Source: Neocallimastix lanati (nom. inval.) (taxonomy: Eukaryota > Neocallimastigomycota > Neocallimastigomycetes > Neocallimastigales > Neocallimastigaceae). From it: a DNA stretch of 64,000 nucleotides. Shown here piece after piece: positions 51,199 through 62,697 of this stretch. The number at the start of each line of letters is the position of its first letter. Within the stretch, counting starts at the first letter, position 1. The notes under the pieces are model-generated. The model did not search any database. It was not told the origin of the DNA and saw only the letters and a list, made by a program, of their open reading frames with translations. The stretch covers positions 516,001 through 580,000 of the forward strand of contig JACVTC010000047.1 of the NCBI GenBank assembly GCA_016946835.1. Direction: 5' to 3'. Made by a program: the position numbers and the translations under genes.

Positions 51199-51605
51199 AA
51201 ATAAAACTTTTTTATTTCACTTGATATTTTACTATTTAGTTTCTTATCCAAAGTCTTTGATTCTTTAGTCCATGAGTAATGTGGCATAGTATGGATATTA
51301 TTAGTTAGATAAATAATAATACATGATAAGTTTTTCCAATTTCTAAAGCAACGTAATTGAGATATAGCACAAACAGCTGAAAGAGGAGGTATTCTCAATT
51401 CACGAGATATCATAGAGACTAACATAAGAATTACGAGATTTAAATCCATAACTCCAATAAAGTCCTCTATTAATAATTTTTTGAGCTTTAGAGCATCCGC
51501 TCTTATTTGAACCAAAGAGAGGAGCATAAATAAAACAATACTAAGAATAAAGGAAATTAAAACATATTTCTTCAATGGGATGTAATAAAAATTTAAAAAG
51601 AAAAG
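50385..51605 (-). mobile_element. 5'-truncated LINE (non-LTR retrotransposon) relic
   Basis: Minus strand, three consecutive frame pieces. (1) 51605-51180: post-RT region, YIPLKKYVLISFILSIVLFM ... SRELRIPPLSAVCAISQLRC, FRNWKNLSCIIIYL, HYSWTKESKTLDKKL, typical of LINE ORF2 after the thumb. A poly-A run (poly-Lys) of about 41 nt interrupts it. (2) about 51105-50850: GFFWISRIRCGFKFDISVFI then SEDCPKCCRCCG ... FSHWIFACKEL, a Cys/His zinc motif of the zf-RVT type. (3) 50714-50385: SFRLTMKWYSVESAVVKSVD, VEMIWHELSSPRERSDTDSF and the C-terminal DEWEKLEIIASNTLL. The RT catalytic part and endonuclease are absent (5' truncation). Local base composition is clearly less AT-rich than the host DNA. Confidence 0.8.
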
Positions 51606-51726
51606 ATATTAAATTTAAAAATTCTGAAATATATTTTTATATTTTTCATTTTTTAATTTATATGATATTTTAAAATTTATTTTATATTTATTTATTAAAA
51701 GTAACAAATAATGTTAAGTTGTGTTA

Positions 51727-52790
51727 TTTATTTTATTTTATTTTATTTATTTTATTTTATTTTATTTTATTTTATTTTATTTTATTTTATTTTATTTTAT
51801 TTTATTTTATTTTATTTTATTTTATTTTATTTTATTTTATTTTATTTTATTTTATTTTATTTTATTTTATTTTATTTTATTTTATTTTATTTTATTTTAT
51901 TTTATTTTATTTTATTTTATTTTATTTTATTTTATTTTATTTTATTTTATTTTATTTTATTTTATTTTATTTTATTTTATTTTATTTTATTTTATTTTAT
52001 TTTATTTTATTTTATTTTATTTTATTTTATTTTATTTTATTTTATTTTATTTTATTTTATTTTATTTTATTTTATTTTATTTTATTTTATTTTATTTTAT
52101 TTTATTTTATTTTATTTTATTTTATTTTATTTTATTTTATTTTATTTTATTCAATCTGTACTTTATATTCATATTTCAACTATTTATTTTATTTTATTTT
52201 ATTTTATTTTATTTTATTTTATTTTATTTTATTTTATTTTATTTTATTTTATTTTATTTTATTTTATTTTATTTTATTTTATTCAATCTGTACTTTATAT
52301 TCATATTTCAACTATTTATTTTATTTTATTTTATTTTATTTTATTTTATTTTATTTTATTTTATTTTATTTTATTTTATTTTATTTTATTTTATTTTATT
52401 TTATTTTATTTTATTCAATCTGTACTTTATATTCATATTTCAACTATTTATTTTATTTTATTTTATTTTATTTTATTTTATTTTATTCAATCTGTACTTT
52501 ATATTCATATTTCAACTATTTATTTTATTTTATTTTATTTTATTTTATTTTATTTTATTTTATTTTATTTTATTCAATCTGTACTTTATATTCATATTTC
52601 AACTATTTATTTTATTTTATTTTATTTTATTTTATTTTATTTTATTTTATTTTATTTTATTTTATTTTATTTTATTTTATTTTATTTTATTTTATTTTAT
52701 TTTATTTTATTTTATTTTATTTTATTAAATCTGTACTTTATATTTAATATTCTACTATTTATTTTATTTTATTTTATTTTATTTTATTTT
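51727..52790. repeat. TTTTA satellite sharing its spacer unit with 12.2 kb
   Basis: About 420 bp of pure TTTTA, then alternating TTTTA blocks and six copies of the unit TTCAATCTGTACTTTATATT followed by CATATTTCAACTATTTA (near 52151, 52283, 52414, 52487, 52573, and a variant TTAAATCTGTACTTTATATT near 52725). The last copy has TTCTACTATTTA, as in the 12.2-kb array. Overlapping poly-ILFYF frames are artefacts. Confidence 0.93.
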
Positions 52791-53008
52791 ATTTTTATTT
52801 TTAAATTTTATTATTATTATACTTTTCTTGAAAAACTAAATACAATTATTTATTTCTTTTACAAAATAATTTACAAAATTCTAAATTTTTAAATATTTTT
52901 TATTTTTATTTTATTTTTATTAAATAATGAGTATAAATATTATTTATTAATATTAACTAATATTTTCCCTTATAACAATTTCTATAATAATAATAATAAT
53001 AATTATTT

Positions 53009-56000
53009 TTAAAGTTCATCCTTTTTTTTATTTTCATCTTCTTTACTTTGTTCTTTTGTTTCTTCCTTTTCTTCTTCATTGTCTTCATCAACTTCTTGTT
53101 TTTCAAAAGTGACGTCATTACTAAATATATTTTAAATTTAAATAATATTAATTTATTTATTATTTAAATTAATATTTTATATATTAAATATATCTATTTT
53201 ATTACTATTTTTTATATTTAATAATATATTATTATTTTAACTTACACAGAATATTGAGTGATGAAATCAATGAAATCTTCCTTAAAGTAATCATTGGTTG
53301 AATAAAGAACAGGTTCATTCTTTCTGTTGGCACGGAATAAAACAAAGGTTGGGAAACCATCAATCTTATTAAATGGTGATTTACCCGGAATATCATTCAA
53401 TGTACCATCAATATAAGCAATAGCTATCTTGTTCTTTGGTTCGGCTTCAGCAGCCATTTCTCTTAAAATTGGAATTGACTATAAAATTATGAGTTTAAAG
53501 AATTTATCATATCATTAGTTTGAAATTATCGTGTATTCATTAATTTATTTTAATTTATTTTTTATTTTTTATTTTTTATTTTTTATTTTTTTATTTTTAT
53601 TGTTTATTTTTTGTTTATTATTTATTATTTATTATTTATTATTTATTATTTATTATTTATTATTTATTATTTATTATTTATTATTTATTATTTATTATTT
53701 ATTATTTATTATTTATTATCTATTATTTATTATTTATTATTTATTATTTATTATTTATTATTTATTATTTATTATTTATTATTTATTATTTATTATTTAT
53801 TATTTATTATTTATTATTTATTATTTATTATTTATTATTTATTATTTTATTTATTTATTTTATTTATTTATTATTTATTTATTTATTATTATTATTTTAT
53901 TTAGATTGTATAATTAATTATATTAATTGTTTAGTTTTCATTATCTTTTTCAATTTTTAGGATGATTCGAATTATAATAATACTTTCAAATTTCAAATTT
54001 ACTGATTTTTAATAAAATATTTTTTCAATTTTTAAATCAATTTTGAAATTTAATGATAAAAAAGTTATAAATAAAATAAAATAAAATAAAATAAAATAAA
54101 ATGAAATAAAATAAAAAATAAAAACAAAAACAAACCGAACAAAAAAAACAACTTACCTCACGACATGGTTTACAGTATTCAGCATAGAATAAAACAAAAA
54201 CATCTTTAGTGATATCTAGAGCAACTTCTTCAAAAGTATAGGCATTCATTTTAATAAGATTATCATTTGGATCACGAGGTGGAAGGTCTTCACTATGATA
54301 GAAAGATTTAATCTTACCGTCAAAGTAATCTATAACAAATTTTTGAATTAAGGCCTTATCGAAACCTTCGGAACTATCAAATGAATATTTTAATTTAGTC
54401 TTTGGTTCTTGAATAAGAACTGCTGGCCATTTATTTTCAATACCTAGATTACTAGCACTATCTGAATACTTTTCAACATCAACATAAATAAAGTTCATCT
54501 TTAAACGGTAATTTCGGGCAATATCTTCTATATTCTTACCAATAGTGTCAACTTGCTCTTGATTGTTGATAAAGAAATAGAATAATGGTAAATCTTGATC
54601 TAAATACTTGTTGTATTTTTCAGAATTTAAGTTATCCATTAATGGTAATTCAGCAGCTTTGATAAATTTATCTAAATTTTCATCAGTAATTGCTTCAGTT
54701 AAAATATCATTTTTTTCAGTGTTGTATTTTTTAATAAAAATAGTATTATCTAATTTGACTCCATTTTTCTTGGCAAGTGCTTCGTCTAAACTGTAAGCAA
54801 ATTTGAATTTATCACGTAATTTGTGTGAAACCCTAAATAAAGCTTGATATTCTTCTGAATCTCTACTTTTAAGGAAAGACAAAATAACAATTTCATTTTC
54901 TTTCTTAATAGTTTCAATAGTTTCTTCATTAACTTCAGTAAGAGATGGTGAAATGAAACTATTTATTTTATTATAGTTTTCATAAATATCATTTAATAAT
55001 TTATAAAAATTAATAATTAATTTTATTTGTAATATCTTAATAAATAAAAATAAAAAATAAAAATAAAAATAAAAATAAAAATAAAAATAAAAATAAAAAT
55101 AAAAATAAAAATAAAAATAAAAATAAAAATAAAAATAAAAATAAAAATAAAAATAAAAATAAAAATAAAAATAAAAATAAAAATAAAAATAAAAATAAAA
55201 ATAAAAATAAAAATAAAAATAAAAATAAAAATAAAAATAAAAATAAAAATAAAAATAAAAATAAAAATAAAAATAAAAATAAAAATAAAAATAAAAATAA
55301 AAATAAAAATAAAAATAAAAATAAAAATAAAAATAAAAATAAAAATAAAAATAAAAATAAAAATAAAAATAAAAATAAAAATAAAAATAAAAATAAAAAT
55401 AAATATAAATATAAAAATAAAAAATATAAAATATAAAATATAAAAATAAAAAAATAATTGCATATTTATAATACCTTTCAATAAAGGTTTTGAAATTTTC
55501 AACAGTATTTTCTTTATATCTAAATTCTAGAATATCTTCATCTCTATGTAATTCAAATTTTGGATATTTATCAACACCATTGTTAATACAAAGTTCTTGT
55601 TCTAATGAACAATCTACTTGAGCAAAAACTATTTTATTATCCTTTAATTCTTCTGCTGCTTTTTCAAAGTCAGATTGAACATCTATATTTATAAAGATTT
55701 TTAATATACAATCAATAAAAAAAAATTTTTTTATTTTTAATATATCACTTATTTTTTAGCTATTATGAATGTGCGAAGATAAATATTTAATAATATATAT
55801 AATATTCTAAAATAAATATTAACTTAAATAAAAGAGATGTATATATATATTATTTCTTACTCTAATTTTATTATAAATATTGATAAATTGATATTTAAAA
55901 TTTTATTGTTTTATTATTTATTATAGAAAATTCATGTATATATATACCTTGACATTTGCTGTACCATGGAGCACAATACTAATAATATAAAATATGTAAT

Positions 56001-56239
56001 TTGATATATATAACATTTAAGAAATTATGTTATTTTCTTTTATACATATATATATAAATTTATTTTAAATATAAAATCAATTTCTTATTTATAAAATAAT
56101 TAATTAGTACTTTGACAAAAACGTTTGGATTTTCATCAATAAATGGGAAGAAATCATCTTCATTTAAAATTTTAATGTTAGCTGCTCTAACATTTGATAA
56201 TGTAATCACAAATAATAATAAAAGACCCAAAGCTTTCAT
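53009..56239 (-). CDS. protein disulfide isomerase, ER-retained, with atypical active sites
   Basis: Thioredoxin-fold enzyme of the ER lumen acting in oxidative protein folding. Exons (transcription order): 56111-56239, 55948-55978, 55475-55682, 54157-54958, 53246-53478, 53009-53120; 1515 nt, 504 residues, the usual PDI length. The N-terminal signal peptide is MKALGLLLLFVITLSNVRA, and the C-terminus is an acidic tail ending KKKDEL. The a domain (about 20-130) has CAPWYSKCQ where the family has YAPWCGHCK. The first active-site Cys is therefore Tyr, and an extra Cys sits four residues earlier. The b and b' domains follow (VDTIGKNIEDIARNY, SFYHSEDLPP). The a' domain (about 365-470) has FYAEYCKPCRES, a CKPC redox pair in place of CGHC, and the cis-Pro GFPTFVLF. 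All introns are in phase. Most likely a PDI paralogue with one altered and one degenerate site. Confidence 0.93.
53618..53848. repeat. TTATTTA heptanucleotide array in a PDI intron
   Basis: About 33 near-perfect 7-bp units inside the intron 53479-54156. The reported 128- and 97-codon frames here are poly-FIIYYLL artefacts of the repeat. Confidence 0.9.
55040..55440. repeat. ATAAAA hexanucleotide array in a PDI intron
   Basis: About 60 units of a 6-bp repeat filling most of the intron 54959-55474. A hexamer keeps one open frame (poly-Phe-Ile on the minus strand), which is not a gene. Confidence 0.92.
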
Positions 56240-56262
56240 TTCTTATGACTATATATTATTAC

Positions 56263-56330
<68 letters not shown>

Positions 56331-56460
56331 ATTAAAATATTATTAATATATAATAATATATGATTGAATTTAATATTTTATAATACAATGCACATACACA
56401 TTTACATTTAATTATATTTAAATAACACACATTAATATATATAAATAAAATTAATTTTTA

Positions 56461-56491
<31 letters not shown>

Positions 56492-57700
56492 TTTGTATTC
56501 TTTAGTAAAACTTTTATTTCTTTTTTACTTTTTAATAAACAGCTTAATAATACCTGATTTTTAAGCCTTAAAAATAATATTAAAAGACTTTTTATCAAAT
56601 ATATATTTTAAATATATTTAAAAAAATAAAATTAGAAATTTGTATATTTTTTTGAATAGAACAATCATTTATTTGTGTAATTTATATTAATTTATATTTT
56701 ATATTTTTTAATTTTAATTGCTTATTGATGAATATGTAATATAATAAAAATTATTCATTTGGATAATATATATAATGTGTTATATTATCATATAAATTTT
56801 TTTAATTGAAAAAAAAATTAATGTAATAAATGTATTAATATTAATGAATTAGGGATAAAAATAAAATATAAATTTTTACTTACTATTAATTTTTATTTTT
56901 TATTAATAATTATAATAAAAAACTAAAAACATAAAAAAAAGAATGAAATTTTTAATTTTTAAAAATTACTCTTTTTTATTATTTATTTAAAAAAAAAAAT
57001 TGTTTTTAAATATGATATATGAAATTTAATAATTAAACTAAAAACTTTATTTTTTATTTTAATAATACTAAAAATGAATAGATAAATTTGCAATTTTTCC
57101 ACTTTATATAAACTTTATTAATATTAAGAATAATATTAACTATCATAAAATTTTTTATTATTATGTAATGTATAAAGCTAAAAAAACTGTATCACATCTC
57201 AAAATTTAAAACTTTTATACATCAAATATTGTCCAATTAATTCATTCCACCGGTTTTATATATAAAATTATGAAGCAAAAGTTTGGAAAAAAAAAAAAAA
57301 AGGAACAAATATTTAAAAGGTATATAATAATAGTTAATAATTAAATCTCTATAAATAATAATAATAATACCATTAATAATAAATAAAATATAAGAAATAA
57401 GAAATAATAATAATGAATAATAATAATGAATAATAGTAATAGTAATAATTATAATAGTAGTAATAGTAGTAATAGTAATAGAATAATATTTATTATTAAA
57501 CTAATATTTTTTATTTTATCTAAATTTAATTTAAAAAAAATATACATAAAAAGAAAATTTTATCTAATTAAAAATAAAAAATTTTAAATTGTGTATTAAT
57601 TACTATTTAATAAAAAAAAAAGTTTTAATAATACAAAAAGATCTTAATAAGATTTACTAGTTATTATTTTTTTTTTACAATTTTATAATATTTAAAATTC
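56240..57700. other. AT spacer upstream of PDI
   Basis: Contains a 55-nt poly-A (about 56275-56329) beside the PDI start and a poly-T near 56463-56490. At 57215-57245 the string CAAATATTGTCCAAT matches the start of family A copies 1 and 2, perhaps a stub of the same repeat. No gene seen. Confidence 0.5.
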
Positions 57701-57984
57701 TTAATTGTGTTTTAATAAATAATTTTTTTTTTTTTTGATTTATATATTGATTTTTAAATTCAAGAATTAACCTTTGATATTATTGTGTTACCCTGGTAAT
57801 ATAATTTTTTTTAAAAGACTTAAACTTTTATTCTTAAAAATTTATAAAATATTAATTATCTGTAATGAACTTTTCATTATAAAATTATATGATTATTTTA
57901 TTAAATATGATTTATATAACATTTAATAATAATTTGATTTTAATTAAAAAATTAATATTTATGTTTTTTACTTTTCATATTCTA

Positions 57985-57987
<3 letters not shown>

Positions 57988-58057
<70 letters not shown>
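57988..58057. repeat. AAT microsatellite
   Basis: About 70 bp of pure AAT/TAA repeat; it creates a spurious poly-Asn frame. Confidence 0.85.
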
Positions 58058-58067
<10 letters not shown>

Positions 58068-58337
58068 TAAGTTACAGAAGAAAAATTATAAATAATAATA
58101 TAAATTTAAAAATTTTTAATTTTTAATATTATTATTATTATTATTATTATTTTTTTTAATACCTTAATTTGAAAATTTACTAATTTATAATATATATATT
58201 ATTAGAAAATTTTATACACAATTTTTTATATATTTATATTTTATAATATATTTGAAAAATGAAAATATGAGAGTATAATCAAATAAAATTTAAAATAAAC
58301 ATAAATATATTTTTTATGTATAATTTTTCTAATGGCT

Positions 58338-58362
58338 TTTGGGGATAACTTCAATCCCCAAA
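58338..58362. other. GC-containing 9-bp hairpin
   Basis: TTTGGGGAT - AACTTCA - ATCCCCAAA: a perfect 9-bp stem with four consecutive G:C pairs and a 7-nt loop, flanked by GC on both sides. Four-G runs are rare in this DNA. It lies about 240 bp from family A copy 3. Role unknown. Confidence 0.55.
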
Positions 58363-58599
58363 TGCAATTATAAAAAATAATAATAATAATATTTTTTTTT
58401 TTACAGACCCAATTATTGCGAACTTTAAACTTTATTTATTTATTCATTTATCAATTACTTGAATTTTTTTTTATAAAAAAAAAAAAAGCACAATTATAAG
58501 GAAATAAATATTATTTGTCCAATAAAAACATAATAATATCTAAGATAGAAATGTGAAATAAAAAGTAATATTCAAAATAAAGTATATATAAATAAATTC

Positions 58600-59265
58600 A
58601 GAAAAAAGCTCATACTCAACGAACCTCACTTCCAAGGATATAAGATTTCTGTTTAAAGGAATTCTTATTCGGGATCAAGTTTTTAGTTGACGATCTGAAA
58701 GAAATTATGGTCTTCTCTTTCAGAGGCATTGGCCCTACTGGCCTGTCTTTCTGCATTTTTAGAGTTGATGCTCCTGGTTAGTTTACGCTTATATCGTCGG
58801 AATAGCAACCATTGTCGAGTACTAGCCTTAAGCATAATTTCTATAAAGAGAGAGCCGCAGATTACACCAAGAATAGTGTTTTAGAATAATCACCAGAAAT
58901 GGTTTGGCTATTAAGCAAAACATCCTATTCCCTTTTATAATCCAAATCAAATAATTTCTGCATCTCTTCCATCAAGAAGGAAGTTATATAATCGGTATCA
59001 TTTCATACATATATTTATATACTCATTATTCAGAAAATTACTAATATTTACACGATTTTCACCAATTGATCTATTCATTACATTATCTACATTATTATTA
59101 ATGATATTATTATTTTCACTATCACTAATATTCTTAAAATATTTCATTCGAAATTCTCGGAAAAGATAACAATTAGGATTTATTAACATTATACCTATCA
59201 AGGATTATTAATTTCTCTATAACAACAAAGATGTCGTTCTGGGCAGTCATCATCAAAAAAACATG
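58600..59265 (-). mobile_element. dispersed coding repeat, family A copy 3 (relic, inverted)
   Basis: Minus-strand equivalents of the other two copies: FFDDDCPERHLCCYREINNP at the upstream end (not seen in the others), then NNNVDNVMNRSIGENRVNIS, a degraded YDTDYI..SFLMEEMQKLFD, SGDYSKTLFLV, and lastly SINSKNAERQASRANASERE, DHNFFQIVN, DPE, TAA. Several stops and shifts, so not functional. Confidence 0.7.
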
Positions 59266-60056
59266 ATTAGGTTTTTTTTTTTTTTAGTCTAGTAATAAAC
59301 TTTATTTAATAATATTTAATAAAAAAAACATAAAAATAAAATAGATGAAATTTTTTTCCATTAATATTAAAATACTACATATTAATGGAAGATTTTAGAG
59401 ACAAGCACCTAATTAAAAACATAGTATGAGAAATATATATATAAATTATAAATCTAATCAATGTTGCATTATTATGGATTATGATGATTCCATATTAATT
59501 AAAGAAATTCATATTTTTTGTTATTTAATAATATCTATCTTAATTCCTTCTTAATATTCATTAAAAATTATATATATATATTATTATTTTTTTTTTTTTT
59601 TTTTTTCATTTTTTCATTTTCATTTTTTTCTTTTTTTTAATTTTCTTATTTTTATGAATTGATAAATACTTATGAGTAAATATAAAATTTTATTTTTAAA
59701 TCTGACATATTATAATTATTTAATTATACAGCATTAACAAATATAATTTTTTATTTATTTTATTATAATGCAAAAAAAAAAAAAAAAAAGATATTACATT
59801 TTATAAATAAAAAATATTATATATTATAAATATAAAGTTTTAAAAACTGGAGAATTGTATATGAAATAAAATTAGTAAAACAATACTTAATAAAACTATC
59901 AATATTAAATATATCAAAATAAAATCATTAATGCTTATTTCTAATTTAATCTATTTGAGCATATTTTCTAATTTTATTTATTTTTTTAAATTTTATATTT
60001 AATAATTAGTGATGCTTAAATATTTAAGGTTAATTAGTTATACTAGTTCGGCTAGT
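59266..60056. other. AT spacer
   Basis: 3' flank of the low-complexity gene. Poly-T near 59587-59606 and poly-A near 59773-59789; no gene seen. Confidence 0.5.
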
Positions 60057-60941
60057 TTAATTATAACCTTGTCCATTGAAAACTTGTCCATTGAAACCTT
60101 GTCCGTTGAAACCTTGTCCATTGAAATCTTGTCCATTGAAACCTTGTCCATTGAAATCTTGTCCAATAAAGCCTTGTCCATTGAAACCTTGTCCATAAAA
60201 TTCTTGGCCATTAAAACCTTGTTGCCATTGGCCTTGAGGATATCCAAAACCTTCAGGACCATTACCAGGACCAAAACCAGGGGCTCCAGGACCGTAACCT
60301 GGCCCGTAACCTGGCCCGTAACCAGGACCATAACCTGGACCATAACCTGGACCACCTTCTGGATAATAGCCAGAAACATAACCACTAGGTGGGACATATC
60401 CTTCTGGTCCATAACCTTGATTTACTTCTTGTTTATTATTATTTAGTCCATTGTTTGGGTTTGAATTTTGGTTATTATTTTGATTATATTCATTACTGTT
60501 ATTTTGATTGTTATTTTGTTGATTGATACTATCATTATTATTCTTTATTATTTTACTATCATTATCGTTGTTTTTTTTTTTATCTTGATTTTTATCATAA
60601 TCATTCTTTTTGTGTTTTTCTTTATCTTCATCTTTATATTTTTTTTTATCCTTTTCCTTATCTTTATCATAATCATTCTTTTTGTTTTTTTCTTTATTTT
60701 CATCATCCTTATATTTTTTTTTATCTTTATCCTTATCTTTTTCTTTATTATATTTCTTATTTTTTTTTTTATCTTTTTTCTCGTCATCACTTTCGTCTTT
60801 ATATTTTGTTTTTTTAACTTTTATAATTTTTTTACCTTTTTTTTTAAAGTCTTTGTTAATTGAACGATATTCAATGTCACTGTCATTGCTATCAGTAACT
60901 TCAATTTCTTCATAATCACTTGAATCATAGCTGCTGCCCAT
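60057..60941 (-). CDS. low-complexity protein: charged K/D/E region, GYGP repeats, GFNGQ repeats
   Basis: Unrecognised; single exon, 294 residues from the ATG at 60941 (the frame is open a little further upstream but has no earlier ATG). Residues about 1-35 are Ser/Asp/Glu-rich (MGSSYDSSDYEEIEVTDSND). About 35-140 is a lysine/aspartate-rich block with repeated KKKYKDDENKEKNKKNDYDK-like units. About 140-175 is Asn/Gln-rich. About 175-235 is GYGPEGY and tandem PGYGPGYGP. The last 60 are GFNGQ/DFNGQ pentamer repeats. No signal peptide or membrane segment. The composition is that of a disordered, phase-separating or prion-like protein with a charged linker. Unlike the simple-repeat artefacts, it uses C and G richly (GGT, CCA, CAA) and has varied repeat units, so I take it as a real gene. 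The plus-strand frames across it are antisense shadows. Confidence 0.75.
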   Translation of the reverse strand: MGSSYDSSDYEEIEVTDSNDSDIEYRSINKDFKKKGKKIIKVKKTKYKDESDDEKKDKKKNKKYNKEKDKDKDKKKYKDDENKEKNKKNDYDKDKEKDKKKYKDEDKEKHKKNDYDKNQDKKKNNDNDSKIIKNNNDSINQQNNNQNNSNEYNQNNNQNSNPNNGLNNNKQEVNQGYGPEGYVPPSGYVSGYYPEGGPGYGPGYGPGYGPGYGPGYGPGAPGFGPGNGPEGFGYPQGQWQQGFNGQEFYGQGFNGQGFIGQDFNGQGFNGQDFNGQGFNGQGFNGQVFNGQGYN

Positions 60942-61894
60942 ATTTATTAAATTATTTTTTCTCAACTTTTAATCTTAAATTTTTAAATATTAATATTGAA
61001 ATATAACACAATATAAATTATTCTTATAAAATTTTATATTTTCTTTATATGTAATATTTTATTAAATTTAAAAAATAAATAAAAAAAAAAAAAATAAAAA
61101 AAAAAAGAATTTAATTTTATACTTTTAATTTGTATTTAAATATTTCTTCATAAAAATTATAATAAAAAAATTTACCTATAAAACACAAATTAAAAAAAAA
61201 AATTAAATTAAATAATAATTAATTTAAAAAATTTTTAAATTTTTTTTTTTTATTCTTCTTAGACAAAATTCCTTTACCAATTTAAACTGCCAAGAAATAG
61301 TATTTAAAAATTATTAATATATCATAAATTAAAATGGAAATTTATACAATAATTAAAAAAAAAATATATTTATGTAGCCTTCCATATATATATAAATTAT
61401 GTATTTATATATATATAATTTATATATAATTTAAAAATCACATTTGAAAAAAATTTTTAATTTGATATACCATGTATATAAAATTTTCAATATATTAGTC
61501 AGTTTTTTGCCACTATGCATGAATATAATATAAATATTTATACTAATATATATTTATATTATTTAAAGTATGTGTTTTTGTATAATATTAAAATTAATTA
61601 TTTTGTTAAAATGAATAAAAATTTTGATTGTTAAAAATGTAATTTCGACAATAATAAAAAAAAAAAAAAAAAAAAATAACAAAAAACAAAAAAAAAAAAA
61701 AATTGAATATAAAGATATAGTTACATTTTAAATTGAAAATTGAAAATAACAATGAATATATAAATTTCTATTTTATATAATTATGTTTATAATAGAATTG
61801 ATTTGACTTTTTTGCTTTTATGTCTATTAATTTTTTTTGCCATAATGATATTTCTAAAATAAATGCTATTTAATTTGATTTATTGTCTTTACTA

Positions 61895-61929
<35 letters not shown>

Positions 61930-62690
61930 TGCAACAAATATTGCTATTATAAAATCTTTTTATTTTTTTACTTTGTTTATTAATATACCAACAAAATATT
62001 ACAATTATACACTAAATAATTTTTATATTATTTTTACCAATATTTTTTTAATTTTATATATATATATATATATTTTTTATATATATATATATTAAATTAA
62101 AGTTAAATATAAAATAATTGGAAAAATTTTAATTATTCTTAGTATTATATATATATATATTTTTTTTTATTTTCATTTTTTTTTCTTTGATATTAATAAT
62201 ATATATATATATATTTTTTTATTTTCATTTTTTTTTCTTTGATATTAATAATATATATATATTAATATTTTTTTTATATTCAAATTTTATAATATATGTT
62301 AATTCAATTATTTTAAATAACTTTTATTTCTTAATTATAATTGATATACTAAAAAGTTTTGAAATTGAATGAGATTACAATTTAAGTTTAAATATAAAAT
62401 AAATTTATATAAAATATTATTAATATGTAAATTAAATATTTTATTAAACACATTTCACAATGTGGCGAATTTTCATATGTGGCTGGTTTTTTTAATAATT
62501 AAAAATATTCTAATAGTATAAAATATTAAAAATAGATACAACATATTATCATAATAATTATTTTGAATGAACCTATTGATTTCTAGTTGTTATTATTTAT
62601 TATTAGATAAACAATTATTTTTAAATACTATTTTAGATTAATCAAATAAGTATCTTTAAAATCATCTATTATATAAGTCGTGAAATATTA
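60942..62690. other. AT spacer
   Basis: Poly-A/T tracts and TA runs, and a ~55-bp duplicated TTTTCATTTTTTTTTCTTTG ATATTAATAATATATATA near 62168-62262. At 62449-62467 the string CACATTTCACAATGTGGCG matches 10263-10281 with one difference. No gene seen. Confidence 0.5.
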
Positions 62691-62697
62691 ATTTTGA

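Noticed and set aside
51700..52800. CRISPR-like look of regularly recurring 40-nt units
   Set aside because: The spacers are TTTTA satellite of variable length, not unique sequence, and the DNA is eukaryotic.
55023..55502. 159-codon poly-Phe-Ile frame
   Set aside because: ATAAAA hexanucleotide array inside a PDI intron.
57777..57800. TTACCCTGGTAA near-palindrome
   Set aside because: Short, and resembling a splice-site context seen elsewhere (29025-29036). Nothing around it supports a function.
60009..60446. Plus-strand frame rich in LSIETLSIE repeats
   Set aside because: Antisense of the GFNGQ repeat block of the minus-strand gene; the repeat period of 15 nt keeps every frame open.
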